Source: Spirometra erinaceieuropaei
Lineage: Eukaryota; Platyhelminthes; Cestoda; Diphyllobothriidea; Diphyllobothriidae
Direction: 5' to 3'
Length of the DNA stretch: 64,000 nucleotides
NCBI GenBank assembly: GCA_902702965.1
Contig: CACRXP010000048.1
Span: forward strand, 712,994-776,993
In this document: positions 1-12,254 of the stretch, piece after piece
Layout of the letters: each line of letters starts with the position of its first letter
Position numbering within the stretch: position 1 is the first letter of the stretch
The notes under the pieces: model-generated
Seen by the model: the letters and a program-made list of their open reading frames with translations, nothing else
Databases searched by the model: none
What the model was told of the DNA's origin: nothing
Translations under genes and position numbers: made by a program

Positions 1-3000
1 ACAAAAGCAGACAATGAAACATGTGTCACAGTTTTTTCAGCCTAAGCACACTAAAGGCATTCAGAATGATAATCTCAGGGCAGTCTGTGTTTAAAACGTA
101 AAAAACTGTTTTCGAAATTCTAATACATCTCTTGGTTGCAATGCCTCAAAGATCATGATAATTAGATACCTTGCTGATAGCCAAACATAATTAAACCCAT
201 AAATCCTTTAGTAAGATAACAACAATATAAACAAAGCTAAGTTAAACAGAACTGTTTACGAAATAAATTTCACAAAATTTTTCAGTGTCAGCCCGCAAAA
301 GACAATCCTGCAAACATTTTACACCGATAATAACTTTTGTTTGACACTTCTATCAAAAGTGCACAAATGACCGTACAAGAGACCTTTTGAATACGGACTG
401 TCGTCACATCTGTGGACGTTGTCTATAATTGCACACCACGATTGATGTGAAACAGGTGAGCAGAATCAAGTTCCGTGATCATTGAAATGCAATTACAACA
501 GTAATGGTAGAATATGGATCTTAATTTGGTGCCAGAATTTAAAAAAAACTCGTTAATTAACCATGTAGTTAATAATAATGCGCAGAAATTCGCTTTGTAA
601 ATAACAACGGACGTTGGTAAGCATGCGAGCACATATAATGAGAACGTTATTTAACAAAACACAATTCTGCTTCCGTCAACATGGGAAACCGCGCAGTGCA
701 ACCCATAAGGTTCTGAACTAAGTGTTTTATAATAATTTAAAAAGCCGCTTGTGTGATCTCTGCATCCTCTGATTCCTCTAGTTAATCGTTATTTTGCATT
801 GGGTTTATAAATTTTTAGCGAGTAACACTTAAGATTTTACATATATCTCGGTCACATGTGGACGTTTTAATCAGCAATATTTGCGCCAAATTCGCAGATG
901 ATCAGTGCAGTAGGTGGTCTATCCAAAAATAAACATAACAAAATTATATATATGGTAAATACAGAATAATCACGTAGACAACTTCGTAATATCCAATGTT
1001 TGCAAACAAATTTCCAATGCCTTTGTCACTCCATGACGTTATCTTTTGAATTTCTCCTTTTATCCCACCCGCTTAAACTTAACTCGTATGGCTCACTGAT
1101 GTCTTAACATTGATCTTCTTTGCCCAAAAAAAGTCGAATAAATTTTATAAAATCGACCATAATGATATAAATTCGTGCATTTATTTTCTGTATGGAAATA
1201 ATAAGGATAAGTGAAGAAAATATTAATTTGTGTCATCCTATGTGGACATTCTGCAACTCTATTGTCAAAAAGCGCATTGCTGTGCAGATAGGACATTAGA
1301 ATTAAAATGTCTGAAAAATATAGTTGTCAGGAAACCGAAAAACAAATCCGCTCAGGTAAACGTTAACAGACAAAATGGATCAGTTAATCTCATGTGGCAA
1401 TAGGTTAATCTGAGACCGTTTATTTCTGGAAGTAATAAAGGACAGGTGTAAACATCAGAATTCGTTGGCACAAATAAATCTTATTTACTGATCACTGTAG
1501 ACGAATAATAATTCTTAGGGATGAAACGTATCTAGGAAGTTTAATTACACCAAAAAAATTGCTAGGTGCACATAGTCTAATCGATAGCCGTCAAAAATTG
1601 CGTGACCTATCTCTTGAAACCCGATGAAAAAAATATAGAAAAAAATTTCGGACACCCTATAGGCTGCGCATTTTTTCGCTCGTCCGTTTACTTCTACCAA
1701 TATCATTTCATGGACAGAAAATACGTTTACACAATTAACAAGCATATTCCATGCTGACCTTTTCGCGGACGTCTATTTTAGTTGGCGATGAAGGTTATCG
1801 TATAGGTTGCTTTACAAAGGTAATCCAAGTTGCCTTTTCTATGAAAACAAATGCATCAAAATCCAACATTTCGGCAAATGCTTTCGGGAAGCACCTTTAT
1901 TTAAAAAATGCCAATGAGCAAACAAAACACGGGCTGTCTTTTTAGGGAATCGATTGAAAACACCTCTTGAACAAACAAGAAGTGTTTTTAGTTACACGAA
2001 TAAAAAGGCACAGTTATATACACAAATGAGATGCTTACGAGTACACCTGTAAATAATATTTAAGATTATTAGTCACTGATCGGCCTGGCAGCATGCATTC
2101 TTGTGAGAACCTTTTTCTACAACTTCACTATCAGCAAAATTAATCCAAAATCCTGTTAACACATATGAACCGCATTTCAATCAATTTAAATATGTGAGAG
2201 GTGCGACGAATCCTCAGGACGTAAGCCGCTGGCAGTCAGCCATACCTCAAATTACACAAATTATCAAGGTTAGCTAAATGTATCTTTTACGAAATTACCA
2301 TTTTTGAGAGCTTGTTCTGTTCATTTTGCGTATTTACTCACTTTTTTGGATAAAACAACATTCTATACCCAAGTCAATCAAATTAAAGCTATGTTAAATG
2401 TTCTTTTAGGTTTTTCATACTGCATTAACTTTAATTTTTCATTTGGGTTTTTTGTTCCCGTTACATTATTATTATAATGATGAGTTGGGTCCAGACATTG
2501 TTGTCCGTTTGTTGGTTACCAATCATTCGAAACCTTTCATGAGTGAGGTTACCCTCCTTTGATGCAGAAAGAAAGGGTCTCTGTAGCTGACGTTTTGAAA
2601 CAATGCAAAAATGTTCCAGTCGCTGTTACGACCGCGGCAACCCGCTGCATCATTCTTTTATTCCGACATTTACAAACGGCAAAGAATCAACACGCCGCAG
2701 GCAAGTCTAGCCATTTCAGCTTGTAGCACAGCCAGCAATTTCAGAACCGAAGAGTCCTGCACAGCATTTAAGCGCCGACGACACGCCAGCCATCTGCTTC
2801 GTTGGGCTCAGTAATCGGGCAATGTTTAAGTATGCATCATCTTTTTTTGAAGAACTAGAAACCCCGAGAGTCTTGCGAATAACGTTTGGACGCTTAGACA
2901 GTAGATACACATTGCCTCACAACTATCCCTCCTCGTCTAATAAGAAATAAAGAGTTACATGCAGTGGATATGAATACCAGACAAAGGCAATAAAATACGA

Positions 3001-3990
3001 AATTGTTATGCATTTTTTATTATCTTGACAATGTTGACCACGGTATGCTGTTCATTTGATAAAGGGCTGCATTTTTGGCGGTCAAAATTTGGCATAAGCT
3101 GCTTAAACGTCCGACCTTCTTTTATCTTGATAATGCCGTTAGCCCAGACGGTGATATTTAGATGGCTTTACTTTTTCGCGGAACTTTAAGGTCGTTGGGT
3201 GATTCGTATACGACAAATTGTCAATAATAAACCAAGTCTATACTACCAATAGTTTTTTTCTACGATTGTTGATGAAGACCGCCGCTGAAGATCAATCCAG
3301 ACATTTACTATCACCACTGAGCGGTCTTATGGCTTGCAGATGAGCTGATGAACGGAATAAATGTGACAAACCGCGACTATTTAGTTGTGATACTTAAGCA
3401 AACCCGTCGTGCTCGAGTTATTGTTTATGCGCCAAAATTGCATACACTTAGCAATACAATAACAAAGAGCGTGACAATATGGCGCGATTATATTTGCTCA
3501 AGAATACCACGGCGTGTGGGTTTTTTGCAGTTTTACTGGATTATTTTCTCTGTGTTGGTCCTCAAATATCTGACCCTTTACATTAATTGTTTGCCGGAAC
3601 ACTGAAGTGGGTTTTTGCTCTAACGAATGATTTAGGTGGGGTAGAAATCCCAATTATTTTACAGCATAATCCGGAGATAGTTCGGTTACGTCAAAACCCA
3701 GACTTTAATTAGGCGTCATCCCTATCCGCCGCACATCTCATACTCCGCCTACTTAATAACTATGACTTTCTATGCTATTTTAAATTTGGATAACTGTTCT
3801 AGGAAGAATGCATAGAAATATCCGAAAATTCATTTGATAAACATTAATGCAGGTTAACTTTGTATATCTAAAGGAGGGGTAGCCTTCAGTTTCAAAAGTA
3901 TATAATCCGGAAATTTTCAGGATTGCAATAGGTCAATTCATGCTGCATTATATCTCTGCTCCAATTAATTGTGCTTAAGAAGTATGCTTG
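1..3990. other. AT-rich region, no gene recognised
   Basis: No reading frame in this stretch resembles a known family, none exceeds about 85 codons, and none has a convincing pair of splice sites. The sequence is strongly AT-rich with short homopolymer runs. A slightly more GC-rich patch at about 2,600-2,820 has short overlapping frames on both strands, which argues against either being coding. It could be intron, intergenic DNA or very old repeat. Confidence 0.5.
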
Positions 3991-3994
3991 ATGT

Positions 3995-4090
3995 TCCACA
4001 TGCCCCACAAAATGTTATTAACACTATTTAATATATTCACAGTGGAAGAGAAATGTGTATGATTTTCCATACGCAGAAATTATAAAGCAC
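3995..4090 (-). repeat. Fragment of dispersed repeat R1 (reverse orientation)
   Basis: Read on the minus strand this stretch carries the R1 landmarks seen at 14,951, 26,804, 37,080 and 44,520: a 'TTTCTGCGTATGG' block, then a 'CCACTGTG' block and a GTTAATAACATT-like block, in the same order. It is heavily diverged, so the assignment rests on block order rather than on a continuous match. Confidence 0.4.
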
Positions 4091-4099
4091 GTAGGGTGC

Positions 4100-7000
4100 A
4101 GATCGAAATCAAAATGTTCTGAAAATCAAAAATGTTTTCATTTCAAGGATGCTAGTTAGTAAATTATGAAGCTTGAAGAAGATCACAAGTACCTACAGAC
4201 GAATGCAAGAAAATTATTCTGTATGTCTTCTACGGAATGTATTTAAGTAAAGAGGAAACAATATCATCGAGAAAACCGTATTAGATAAGTGGCCTTTTTA
4301 CGGAGTTTCATTTTCGCTGTTGGCCTGACAGATGCTTATATAAAGCCACTCGGAATAATTTTTGACTACGCTTCATGACTACTGAGACTCTGTTGAAGCC
4401 GTGTCTTCCCCGAAGAATTATAAACAAGGCGAAGACGAAGAAACATGTTAAACAAGACCCATAACACAAAAAAGACGGAAAAAAATTTAAATGACCCCAG
4501 ATAATTCCCTCCCCCCTTTCATTGAAGGGAGAACATCAGAATAAAACACTGGAAACCTTATCTGGATGAGGGTGAAATCGTTACGTGAAACGCAAACAGT
4601 AGACGAGAACATGGCATGACTGACTGCCGTTCAATCTAATTCACGTATGACTTGTTTTCACCGCAATGTAAACACGCTTACTGAGATAACTTCTCTCTCC
4701 TCTGCCCGCTTGCCATGCGCGGTCGTATAACAGACAAACTTTCTATGTTTTATATATCTATGATGTTTTTTCTATCTAGGCCTATCTTATATTGAACAGT
4801 TTACCTTATAAATACACAACGGCCGTGTGCAGTTGAAAAATGTCACGAAATTTAACGAAATAAATAAAATCTGCATGCTTCGTCGTCTTGTGTTGTTCAA
4901 AATTAATAGAATAATCGCCTAAGTATTTCTCCTGGTCGAGAATACTATTACGAATTTCGGTTAAAATTCTATTTCACGGCAAAGAAATTTCACAATGCTG
5001 CCGAAACCAACAACTATAAACAAAATTACTTGGGGAAACGTTTCAAAAAATGTCATAAACGAGACTATCCTGATTACATTGCAGGAGATTCAGTCAACCA
5101 TCCAGCACTTTCTCAAGGCGTTCTAAGTCACCAAATGCCTGCAATTGTGTAACACGTGCAAATCGTACCTGAGATCCAGTGTTGATGCACATATTAAACT
5201 TCCAAATTATGGTATTGTGGAGAGCGCTACCAACTGTGTGGTAAAACGTTTTTAATGGCATGTCATTTGGAGCTTTTGCCACGACTGCGACCTGGAGTGA
5301 AAATGCGGGTATACGAATTCCTTATATTGTAACAGCCAGGCTGTAGTTCATCACCGTGATTTCACCAGCAGCGTGGAACCAGGGACGGGGGCATCTGCGT
5401 GAATCCCTTCACATTGACAGTAGACTTGCGCAGAATCTACCTAACACGTTTATCGTCTCTCGACTGTACCCTGTGTCAAGAAATAATTAAAAAGAGGCAG
5501 CAGGTGGTTGACACGGTCTACCCAGAACCTAGGCTTACACCACACGCGCACGTGAAACGATAGCTCAAAAAAAGCTTTATTATCCTTGAAATTCAGTTTT
5601 TCGCTCGAATTCACGATGAAAAAGAAAGTGTGACCGTCGGTGTCAATTATCTGCACTCAGTTTCCTCAAACCCTATGATAATATCCGTAAATCTCATTTT
5701 TGAACTCCACGAAATATTCGAAAAAGCATTCTCCCTCACATAACGGGATCGATTAAGCGTTATGTTCACGCAATATGTAATACATCTAATCGAAATAAAT
5801 GTCCTTTAAAATCCGATATTGAGGTTGTGCGTGACATTTTCGGTTGAATCGCTTCTGTGTTTTACGGGAAAAATACGGCTAACTACTCAAACACATCCTA
5901 GAAAAAATTGACCCATAGAAGACAAATTATGCAATGGCAGGGTGGATTTGAGGGGTTCGATATTGCTTGCGTTATGAAAAACGTAGTCAATGCTAAAAAC
6001 CGATCCATGTATTTCACAGTATACATTGGTCTGTGGAAGAGAAATCCTTAATTGTCTTTGACCACACTTGCAGGAACAGGATCCTTCTACCCGGTCTGGT
6101 GTACATAAATGATCGCCTGCTCTAAGATGACTTCACTAACTAAATCGCTGTTATCGTTTTTAACCAGCATAAAACGTATGCGTTCGCAAATTTTTAAGAA
6201 ACCAAATCAACAACTGTGTCTGCAGACTTAAAAGTCATTAATGACTTTAAAATCTCTCAAGGAAATTATAAAAGGAATAACTCCAGAAAATATAAAAAAC
6301 ATTTAACTTGTTTGCGAATCTGTTAGTGCAAGCATGATTATATATCCGATTTTGTAGATTTTATAGGTCTAAAATGACTGCCGTTACGGCAGGTCAGCCC
6401 GTAAGCTCCAATACAAGCATATATGGCTACTGGTAGTTAGATGTCAGATGGAAGCGATCAGTGAATGTCCGTACTAGACGCTAAAATGCCGGATGTGTCA
6501 CTGCGATAAAAATGTGAGAATTGTTCTGTAACTACGCGCAAATCAACCACCTTCATTTTGTCTAATGTTCTGTATGAAAATCGCCTAGGATTGCTTTACA
6601 AAATAATATTGAGGATATATGAACTTAAAAGAATTGTACTAAATGAAATTTGCGATAGCGAAATCCATCTCTCTGCATATTAAATGTAAATATTACTATC
6701 GGAACTAACCGCCATATTTCTAGGAACGTCCGCCGATTGGCCTCAATCTGTTAATGTTAAAATTTTCTTGTTTGCAAAGAGGATGAACGCACAAATGTGT
6801 CGTCAATAGGCACAGGCGTAAAAACCTGACGGCCAACCGATCAAACCTAGGTATTTTACGCAACAACACGTAGAACAAAATGCAGTTCAAGTTCGCCGCT
6901 TCCCATTGCTAAACGTTTACGCAGTTATCTCAACTACGTCTTCATGATATAACATGCCTGTAGATATTGATTTATACTGGTTCAACACAAGAAAGGCACA

Positions 7001-7100
7001 ATCAGAGTTGTTGTCACATGAATGTAAACAATTGACGCGTTCTAACGTATTTCAGCGTATCAGGCCTATGCTGTAAGCCCAGAGTTACCTTGGTCGCGCA
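4100..7100. other. AT-rich region, no gene recognised
   Basis: There is no supported gene. Minus-strand frames at 5,094-5,282 and 5,450-5,656 are 62 and 68 codons, show no recognisable motif, and are best treated as chance. A C-rich run lies near 4,508. The region is probably intergenic or intronic. Confidence 0.5.
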
Positions 7101-8272
7101 TTCCTTTCGGTGACTTCATTCCTTCTTCATCCCCTGAAGTCTTTTGCGAGTTTTTAACAACAGTGATTCGTCACGGTGTTAAAGCGAATAGTGTTAATAT
7201 GACACGCATTAGTAGCGTAAGACTGAATTCCTAAGAGCGCATAGTTCACTGTTTATTTACGGGTTTTTTACCGAATGCCAAGTACCCGAAATATTGTTGA
7301 GTTCCGTAGACATCCATTACGAAGAAAACTGACATAGTGTATTATTATGATCACTTGCACAGCTCGTGAGTATGATCAATTTAAGCCGACGCTCGCTGCA
7401 GGCAGACAACTGCACGTATGCATACATGTTTGCAAAGTTAATATATGTCAATGGATGTTGCCACTTTTATACAAACCAAAACGTTATGTCGATTGCAATA
7501 TAAAATGACTTATTTCACTTTTTAGCATTTGGCCTACAGCTTTTTGATTAATAACAACACACCAACGATACTCAGACGGACAAGAACGACTGGATATCCA
7601 TGACCAACTGCTAAATACTCAGCGGGGGCGTAAGCGCCTTCACGGCGGGGAATCCGGACATACCATAAGTGTCATTCCTTTCGGTGACTTCATTCCTTCT
7701 TCATCCTCTGAGGTCTTTAGCGAGTTTTCAGCATCAAAGATTTATCACGGTGTTAAAGCGAATGACGTAGATAAGACAGGTACAAGTAGCGTTAGACTGA
7801 ATTCAAGGAGCGCATTTTTATATAGTTTGCAATTTACTTGGTGGGTATAATACCGAATGCAGAATACGGGAAGTAATGTTCAGCGCTCAACGGTGAATAT
7901 ATGCATAGTGAAGAAAACATATATAGTGTATTATTTTGATCATTTACACAGTTCTTGGGTATGTTCAATATAAGGCGACGCTTGCTACAGGCAGGCAACT
8001 ACAAGTATACAAACATTTTTGCAACGTTGATATATCTCAATGGACAGTGCGAAATTACCCCAAACCAAAACATAATGCCGAATCGCAACAGAAAATAAAT
8101 TATCTTAATTATTTGCAATTTGTGTACAGGGTTTGGTAAGAAATAAAACACCCTAACAGGGCTCCGGAGGACAAGAACGACTGGATAGCCATGCCCAAAA
8201 CCTGCTTACTCAGAGAGAGATGCGTATGCGCGTCTACGGGCAAGGAACCAGGATATGCCATACCTATCATTG
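7101..8272 (+). repeat. Two-unit tandem repeat, about 574 and 598 bp
   Basis: Unit 1 (about 7,101-7,674) and unit 2 (about 7,675-8,272) align end to end. Both begin TTCCTTTCGGTGACTTCATT, continue with CACGGTGTTAAAGCGAAT and a GTGTATTATT-GATCA block, and end with a GC-richer cassette containing ACAAGAACGACTGGATA. They differ by many substitutions and small indels, so the duplication is old. A 67-codon frame in unit 2 (7,936-8,139) has no open counterpart in unit 1 and is not supported as a gene. The terminal cassette is related to the GC-richer patches near 12,630, 13,183 and 17,757. Confidence 0.8.
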
Positions 8273-8529
8273 TAATTCGTGTTTAATTAAACATTCGGCA
8301 GTCTAGACGACGATAACTACGCCTGTACACGCGCACAAACATCTGTTTGCCTTCTTATCAGATATGTATGTGTGATATAATTTCGTCAAGATTAGGTGGA
8401 CCAAACCAGAAGAAAATATCGGAATGCAAAAGAAAAATGTTGTATTTCAAACCATTTTTCGCAGAATTCAATGGCTTTTGCTCATGCGTCTTTTCTACTT
8501 CAGAGCTAAAACGGCCAAACGGTGAAGAG

Positions 8530-8832
8530 TTACACGAAGCAAGTTAAGCCAACATTATTTGACGCCGCATCTGTTGCAAGCCGATTGAGCATTTTTAAAA
8601 TGTTTTTTCTCCAGGCCGCTTTAAAGGGCGTCAAAATATTCTCTTGTGCAAAAATGTCGTCCACATATAAGTCGTTGAATAGGAGTGCATCTAAATGAAA
8701 CACTCTTCTCTCTGCCAAATTGCTGGATAAAATGAAAAACTTGGCAACAGCAGACACATTCTCCACATCAAATTGCATGGAATTGATTGTCGTGAACTGG
8801 AAGCCACGAGAGCGTGTGCTGTGGGTCCTCGA
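8530..8832 (-). CDS. Terminal exon (exon Y) of unrecognised two-exon gene family, locus 3
   Basis: This is a 303-nt exon encoding 100 residues and a stop. It is preceded on the minus strand by a good acceptor (TCTGCTTTAG) and by exon X 797 nt upstream. It aligns without gaps to the exons at 28,923-29,225 and 61,068-61,370: 32 of 100 residues match, concentrated in N-x-SAVA-x-F-x-I-x-SS, R-x-x-H-x-D, WRK, LN-x-LA-x-x-AAS and a C-terminal LTC. The stop sits at the identical position. Equal length, phase-0 acceptor and shared stop support a genuine last exon rather than a chance frame. The function is unknown. The hydrophobic strand pattern around SAVA faintly recalls SEA-domain strands, but that is a guess. 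No AATAAA was noticed just downstream. Confidence 0.72.
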   Translation of the reverse strand, partial: SRTHSTRSRGFQFTTINSMQFDVENVSAVAKFFILSSNLAERRVFHLDALLFNDLYVDDIFAQENILTPFKAAWRKNILKMLNRLATDAASNNVGLTCFV

Positions 8833-9629
8833 CTAAAGCAGACATTAGAATGTACGACAACATCTTTACTTTCGTCCATCAATGAATAACGAGTCTACGT
8901 GTTCGACCTGAAGCAGTGGTTAGTGTGTTGGCATTTAGTTTGTCATGTCAGTCTAGTTTGGATGGATACAATGATAATTACACAAGGCAATCTAGTACGC
9001 TCTGTAAGTTAGGTGATCTCAAAGTATGAGAGAAACACCACCTCTATGATAATTGTGGTGCTTAAGTATAGATCAGCTTTTGAATCTAATATTCTGCACA
9101 GAGTTATACCTGGCTGCACGGATTTTCGACTAAACCAAACATGAACAAGAAAAAATAGTTGCCTTTTCGTTCCCTTTAATTAAACTGGCTGGACAATAAA
9201 CAGAAACTACTTCATCCGTTAATTCATCTCGAAATAACTGTGAACACCTCGGCGTCTCGGTGGGATTCGAAACGACGTCGGAGCGAATTATATCCCATTT
9301 GAGTCATCCGTTAATACGAATACTGATAATTACGCTATTTCGTGCCGTAAACAAATTCACAAGTTCGTTTTTTTTAATTTAATGGACATTTTAGCGGAAA
9401 GTCACTGCCTCTCTTCAATAACACCAGTCGTGCTATTTAACCGGCAAATTCAATTTATGCATTTAAGCGTATGATCGCTGGCAGTAAATCTCCTCATAAG
9501 ATACCGACTATGTGATTTGCATGAGAACGCATCTTGCCCTTAATTCAGGCAATTTTCAAATAAATTCATGCATTGTGAAAGAAAACTCTATATCTAGTTG
9601 CTCCCACCCGTCAACCTTATTAAGCTTAC
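8833..9629 (-). other. Intron between exons X and Y, locus 3
   Basis: This 797-nt interval begins GTAAGC and ends TTTAG on the minus strand. Introns at the corresponding place in the other two loci are 843 and 850 nt. All are phase 0. The intron sequence itself looks unrelated between this locus and the duplicated pair, as expected when only the exons are constrained. Confidence 0.6.
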
Positions 9630-9883
9630 ATTGAGAGAGACTTTAATGGTTATTCGTGGCAGCGTAAGATTGCATTCCAGTTGTATCATCCAGAACTCTC
9701 GAACGCCAGCAACCGTGCAGCATGAATGCAGTGTCGGATCGGTTTCAGCGGCCATCCAAAAATGCGTTACACTGTACCCCGTGTATTGCACTTTTACGGA
9801 AAATTCGGCATTCGCATGCAGTCTTTGCAGCAAAACATCGTATAAATGGAAGGTGTCTCGCGTGCCTGGACAAAACTTCCATG
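9630..9883 (-). CDS. Internal exon (exon X) of unrecognised two-exon gene family, locus 3
   Basis: This is a 254-nt exon read from a phase-1 acceptor (CTATTCTAG, with a pyrimidine-rich tract before it) to a phase-0 donor (CTCAAT followed by GTAAGC). It matches the exon at 59,964-60,217 over 85 codons with no gap and 28 identical residues. Shared landmarks are an initial AW, CP-x-T, LL-x-R-x-HA, E-x-S, YT, a cysteine at position 55, LEC and RI. Three cysteines (5, 55, 71) are conserved, suggesting an extracellular, disulphide-bonded product. The frame is open on both strands here, which could mislead a gene caller; splice-site and length conservation favour the minus strand. Upstream exons were not found. 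Confidence 0.68.
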
Positions 9884-11130
9884 CTAGAATAGAAATGTAT
9901 CCAGCATTTGAAAAAAACCCCACGTTGACTGAATGATATTTTAAACTGATGTTTACAAAAACAGTTGGAGAGATTAGTGATAATGAAAATGGTTAACATA
10001 CCTATGCCTTTTTTTTAAACGGCCCTACAATGCTTCAGCTTTAAATATTCTGTCGAATATATACTACTTTGCAGGGGATAATCGTATACACATAATCTAA
10101 ATACAACTTGGTACGTAATAAGGCATGAAGACCTTGAATATTTACGCGTACTGAAAAGGACGCATTTACTTAATGTTCATTTATATGTCCCTATGTTACG
10201 AATAAACGTTTGGATTCTCCAATACATAAATTGGTTTAGTAGTAAACGCCGTTCATATGCTCTTTATGTTGGGACTTTTAATTAAGGATTAATGCAGATT
10301 GACCGATGCGTTCCGCCAGCACATCGGCAAACAATGCTAAGATACAAGATTCATTATTTCCTTAGCATAAAATTTTGCATTAAAAGTTTCAACCAAACTT
10401 ACATTTATCCACTTTAGTCTTACAGGCCCTGTGCGATGGTAAATGCAGAAATAGCATAAATAATTTAATAAATAGGCTAAAGGACATGACTGATGATGAA
10501 GTAAAACTGTTTATTTTCGTATTTTAGAAACCATTTATACATGACACAGATAACCAATAAAATCATTTGGAGCAAGACTATGCGAAATTTTGCAGCGTTA
10601 TTTTACGCATATCGATAAAAGGTTACAGTTACCGCAGAACAGTAAGTACACCATCTTTTGGAAAACACCTAGTGCCATAGCCATCACACGTTATCATTGC
10701 GTAGTAAACTGTTCTCAGTAAACCGTAAATTTGAGTAGGAATGCAATTTTTACAATCTCTTGACGGCACCAGAATTCTTTTGTGTGATAAGTGGATATCG
10801 ATATCGTCGGATAAAGTGGATTGACGCTAGCTTGTGCAAACAGCGTTTTCATTCCACGCAGGCTCCAACGACTATTTCGACAGTAATTAAATTTTAATGT
10901 AAATTTCACATTATTTCAGGCTTGAAATCTTCAGCTTCGAGAGGATTGCTCCACACGCAGTAAGCCGTTTCTTTGACGACAACTGACTATGCCTGTGAAT
11001 GTATTTGTCAGGGAGGGAAATTAGAAAAGTTTGGAATTAAAAATTATCAGTAATTCAAAGTGAATGGCGTTCCGCGGACATTGCTGCTATTACTATCAGT
11101 ACTTCCATACGAATGCCAATAAAAATATTA
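9884..11130. other. No gene recognised; possible upstream intron of locus 3
   Basis: If locus 3 is a spliced gene, this lies in its 5' intron. A minus-strand frame at 10,715-10,909 (64 codons) has reasonable amino-acid composition, but I found no counterpart upstream of the paralogous exons, so it is not claimed as an exon. The rest is AT-rich and featureless. Confidence 0.4.
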
Positions 11131-11135
11131 TGGTG

Positions 11136-11212
11136 ATTGTGGTGGTGGTGACGGCGGTGTTGGCGATGTTGCTATTGTTGGTGGTTGTGTAAGTTGTGTT
11201 GTTGGAGGCGTT
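11136..11212 (+). repeat. Imperfect GGT/GTT trinucleotide repeat
   Basis: An interrupted run of GTGGTGGTG, GGCGGTGTTGG and TTGTTGGTGG-type triplets on the plus strand. It lies roughly 190 bp left of the copy-1 breakpoint of the segmental duplication, in sequence that copy 2 lacks. Confidence 0.7.
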
Positions 11213-12254
11213 CCTCTCTGCGGCCAGCGTCGTCCTGCCACGTTAACGCGCATACCAGGTGTCTAGACGCACCAGATCTGCACGAAAATGTGTGCTTAAA
11301 CCACAACCTGATGCAAAATTGGGGAATACCTTCATCGATTGCATTTTGCCGATGAAATACGGAAATAGGAACTGCTCCATGCAAGTGGACTTGCGCCTAA
11401 TTCCCGTGAGATTGGGATTCTGCTTAAGATTAGGTCGAGAGTTAAGCTAAGAACATACCGAAATTACGCTTCATGGTATTAAGCGAAATGCCGCTTACGT
11501 TTCTGAGGCGATGAGACGGTTATTGTTCACGTTTATGACTAGCATCAGCGAATGCACCTAGCGCGATTTAAGATTGCTTGCAATGAGTTCCAAGAAAAAT
11601 AAGAAGAAAAATATGTGTATTTTGAATACGCTGGTAATATCTCATGTCACACTAACATATAAGCGCTCCAACAAACCTTTGCATAAACGCCTAACATGCA
11701 TCAACTCCACAAATCTTAGAAAATGATTTCTGAAATCTCATGGCGAATTTAGACTTCTGCCCAAAGATGGTTTATTCCACGGCATATTTAATGGTAAAAT
11801 GTTGGTTGGTGAATTGTTGGTGAGAGTGGTTTTACTTGTTTTAGTTCTCTTGACAAATGTTTACAAAATAAGTAAGGGGCTGTAAGTGTTTAATAGAGAA
11901 TATGTATCCAGCTACTGCTATCGGCATGCCAATGGCTTTGTCACGCAATTTAACGCTTCAGTCAAAATCGTGTTTTATAACTGTTAGGACGAAACCCGAC
12001 AACAATTTTTACTAGCATAAAATTTCCTTAGCAACCCTATCATCCACACTGAGAAATTGGCCAATATTGTCACGTCAAATGTGCTCTTAATCCATTTGTT
12101 TAATCTGCTGTATTTCATCTTTACGATTCATGCGATGTATTCCGCTTACTGGTTTTTCATGAATTCAACATACAACCTTTTACTGTCTCTAAGTCAAATT
12201 GCACAGATTTCGCGATAAGCATAACGCATTCCAAATTGACAGATTTTGGTATTC

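Noticed and set aside
9598..9936. 112-codon plus-strand frame opposite exon X of locus 3
   Set aside because: The minus strand has exon length, splice sites and residues conserved with two other loci. The plus-strand frame has no counterpart there.
10715..10909. Possible upstream exon of locus 3 (64 codons, minus)
   Set aside because: No equivalent found upstream of the paralogous exons, and no donor of the required phase stood out.
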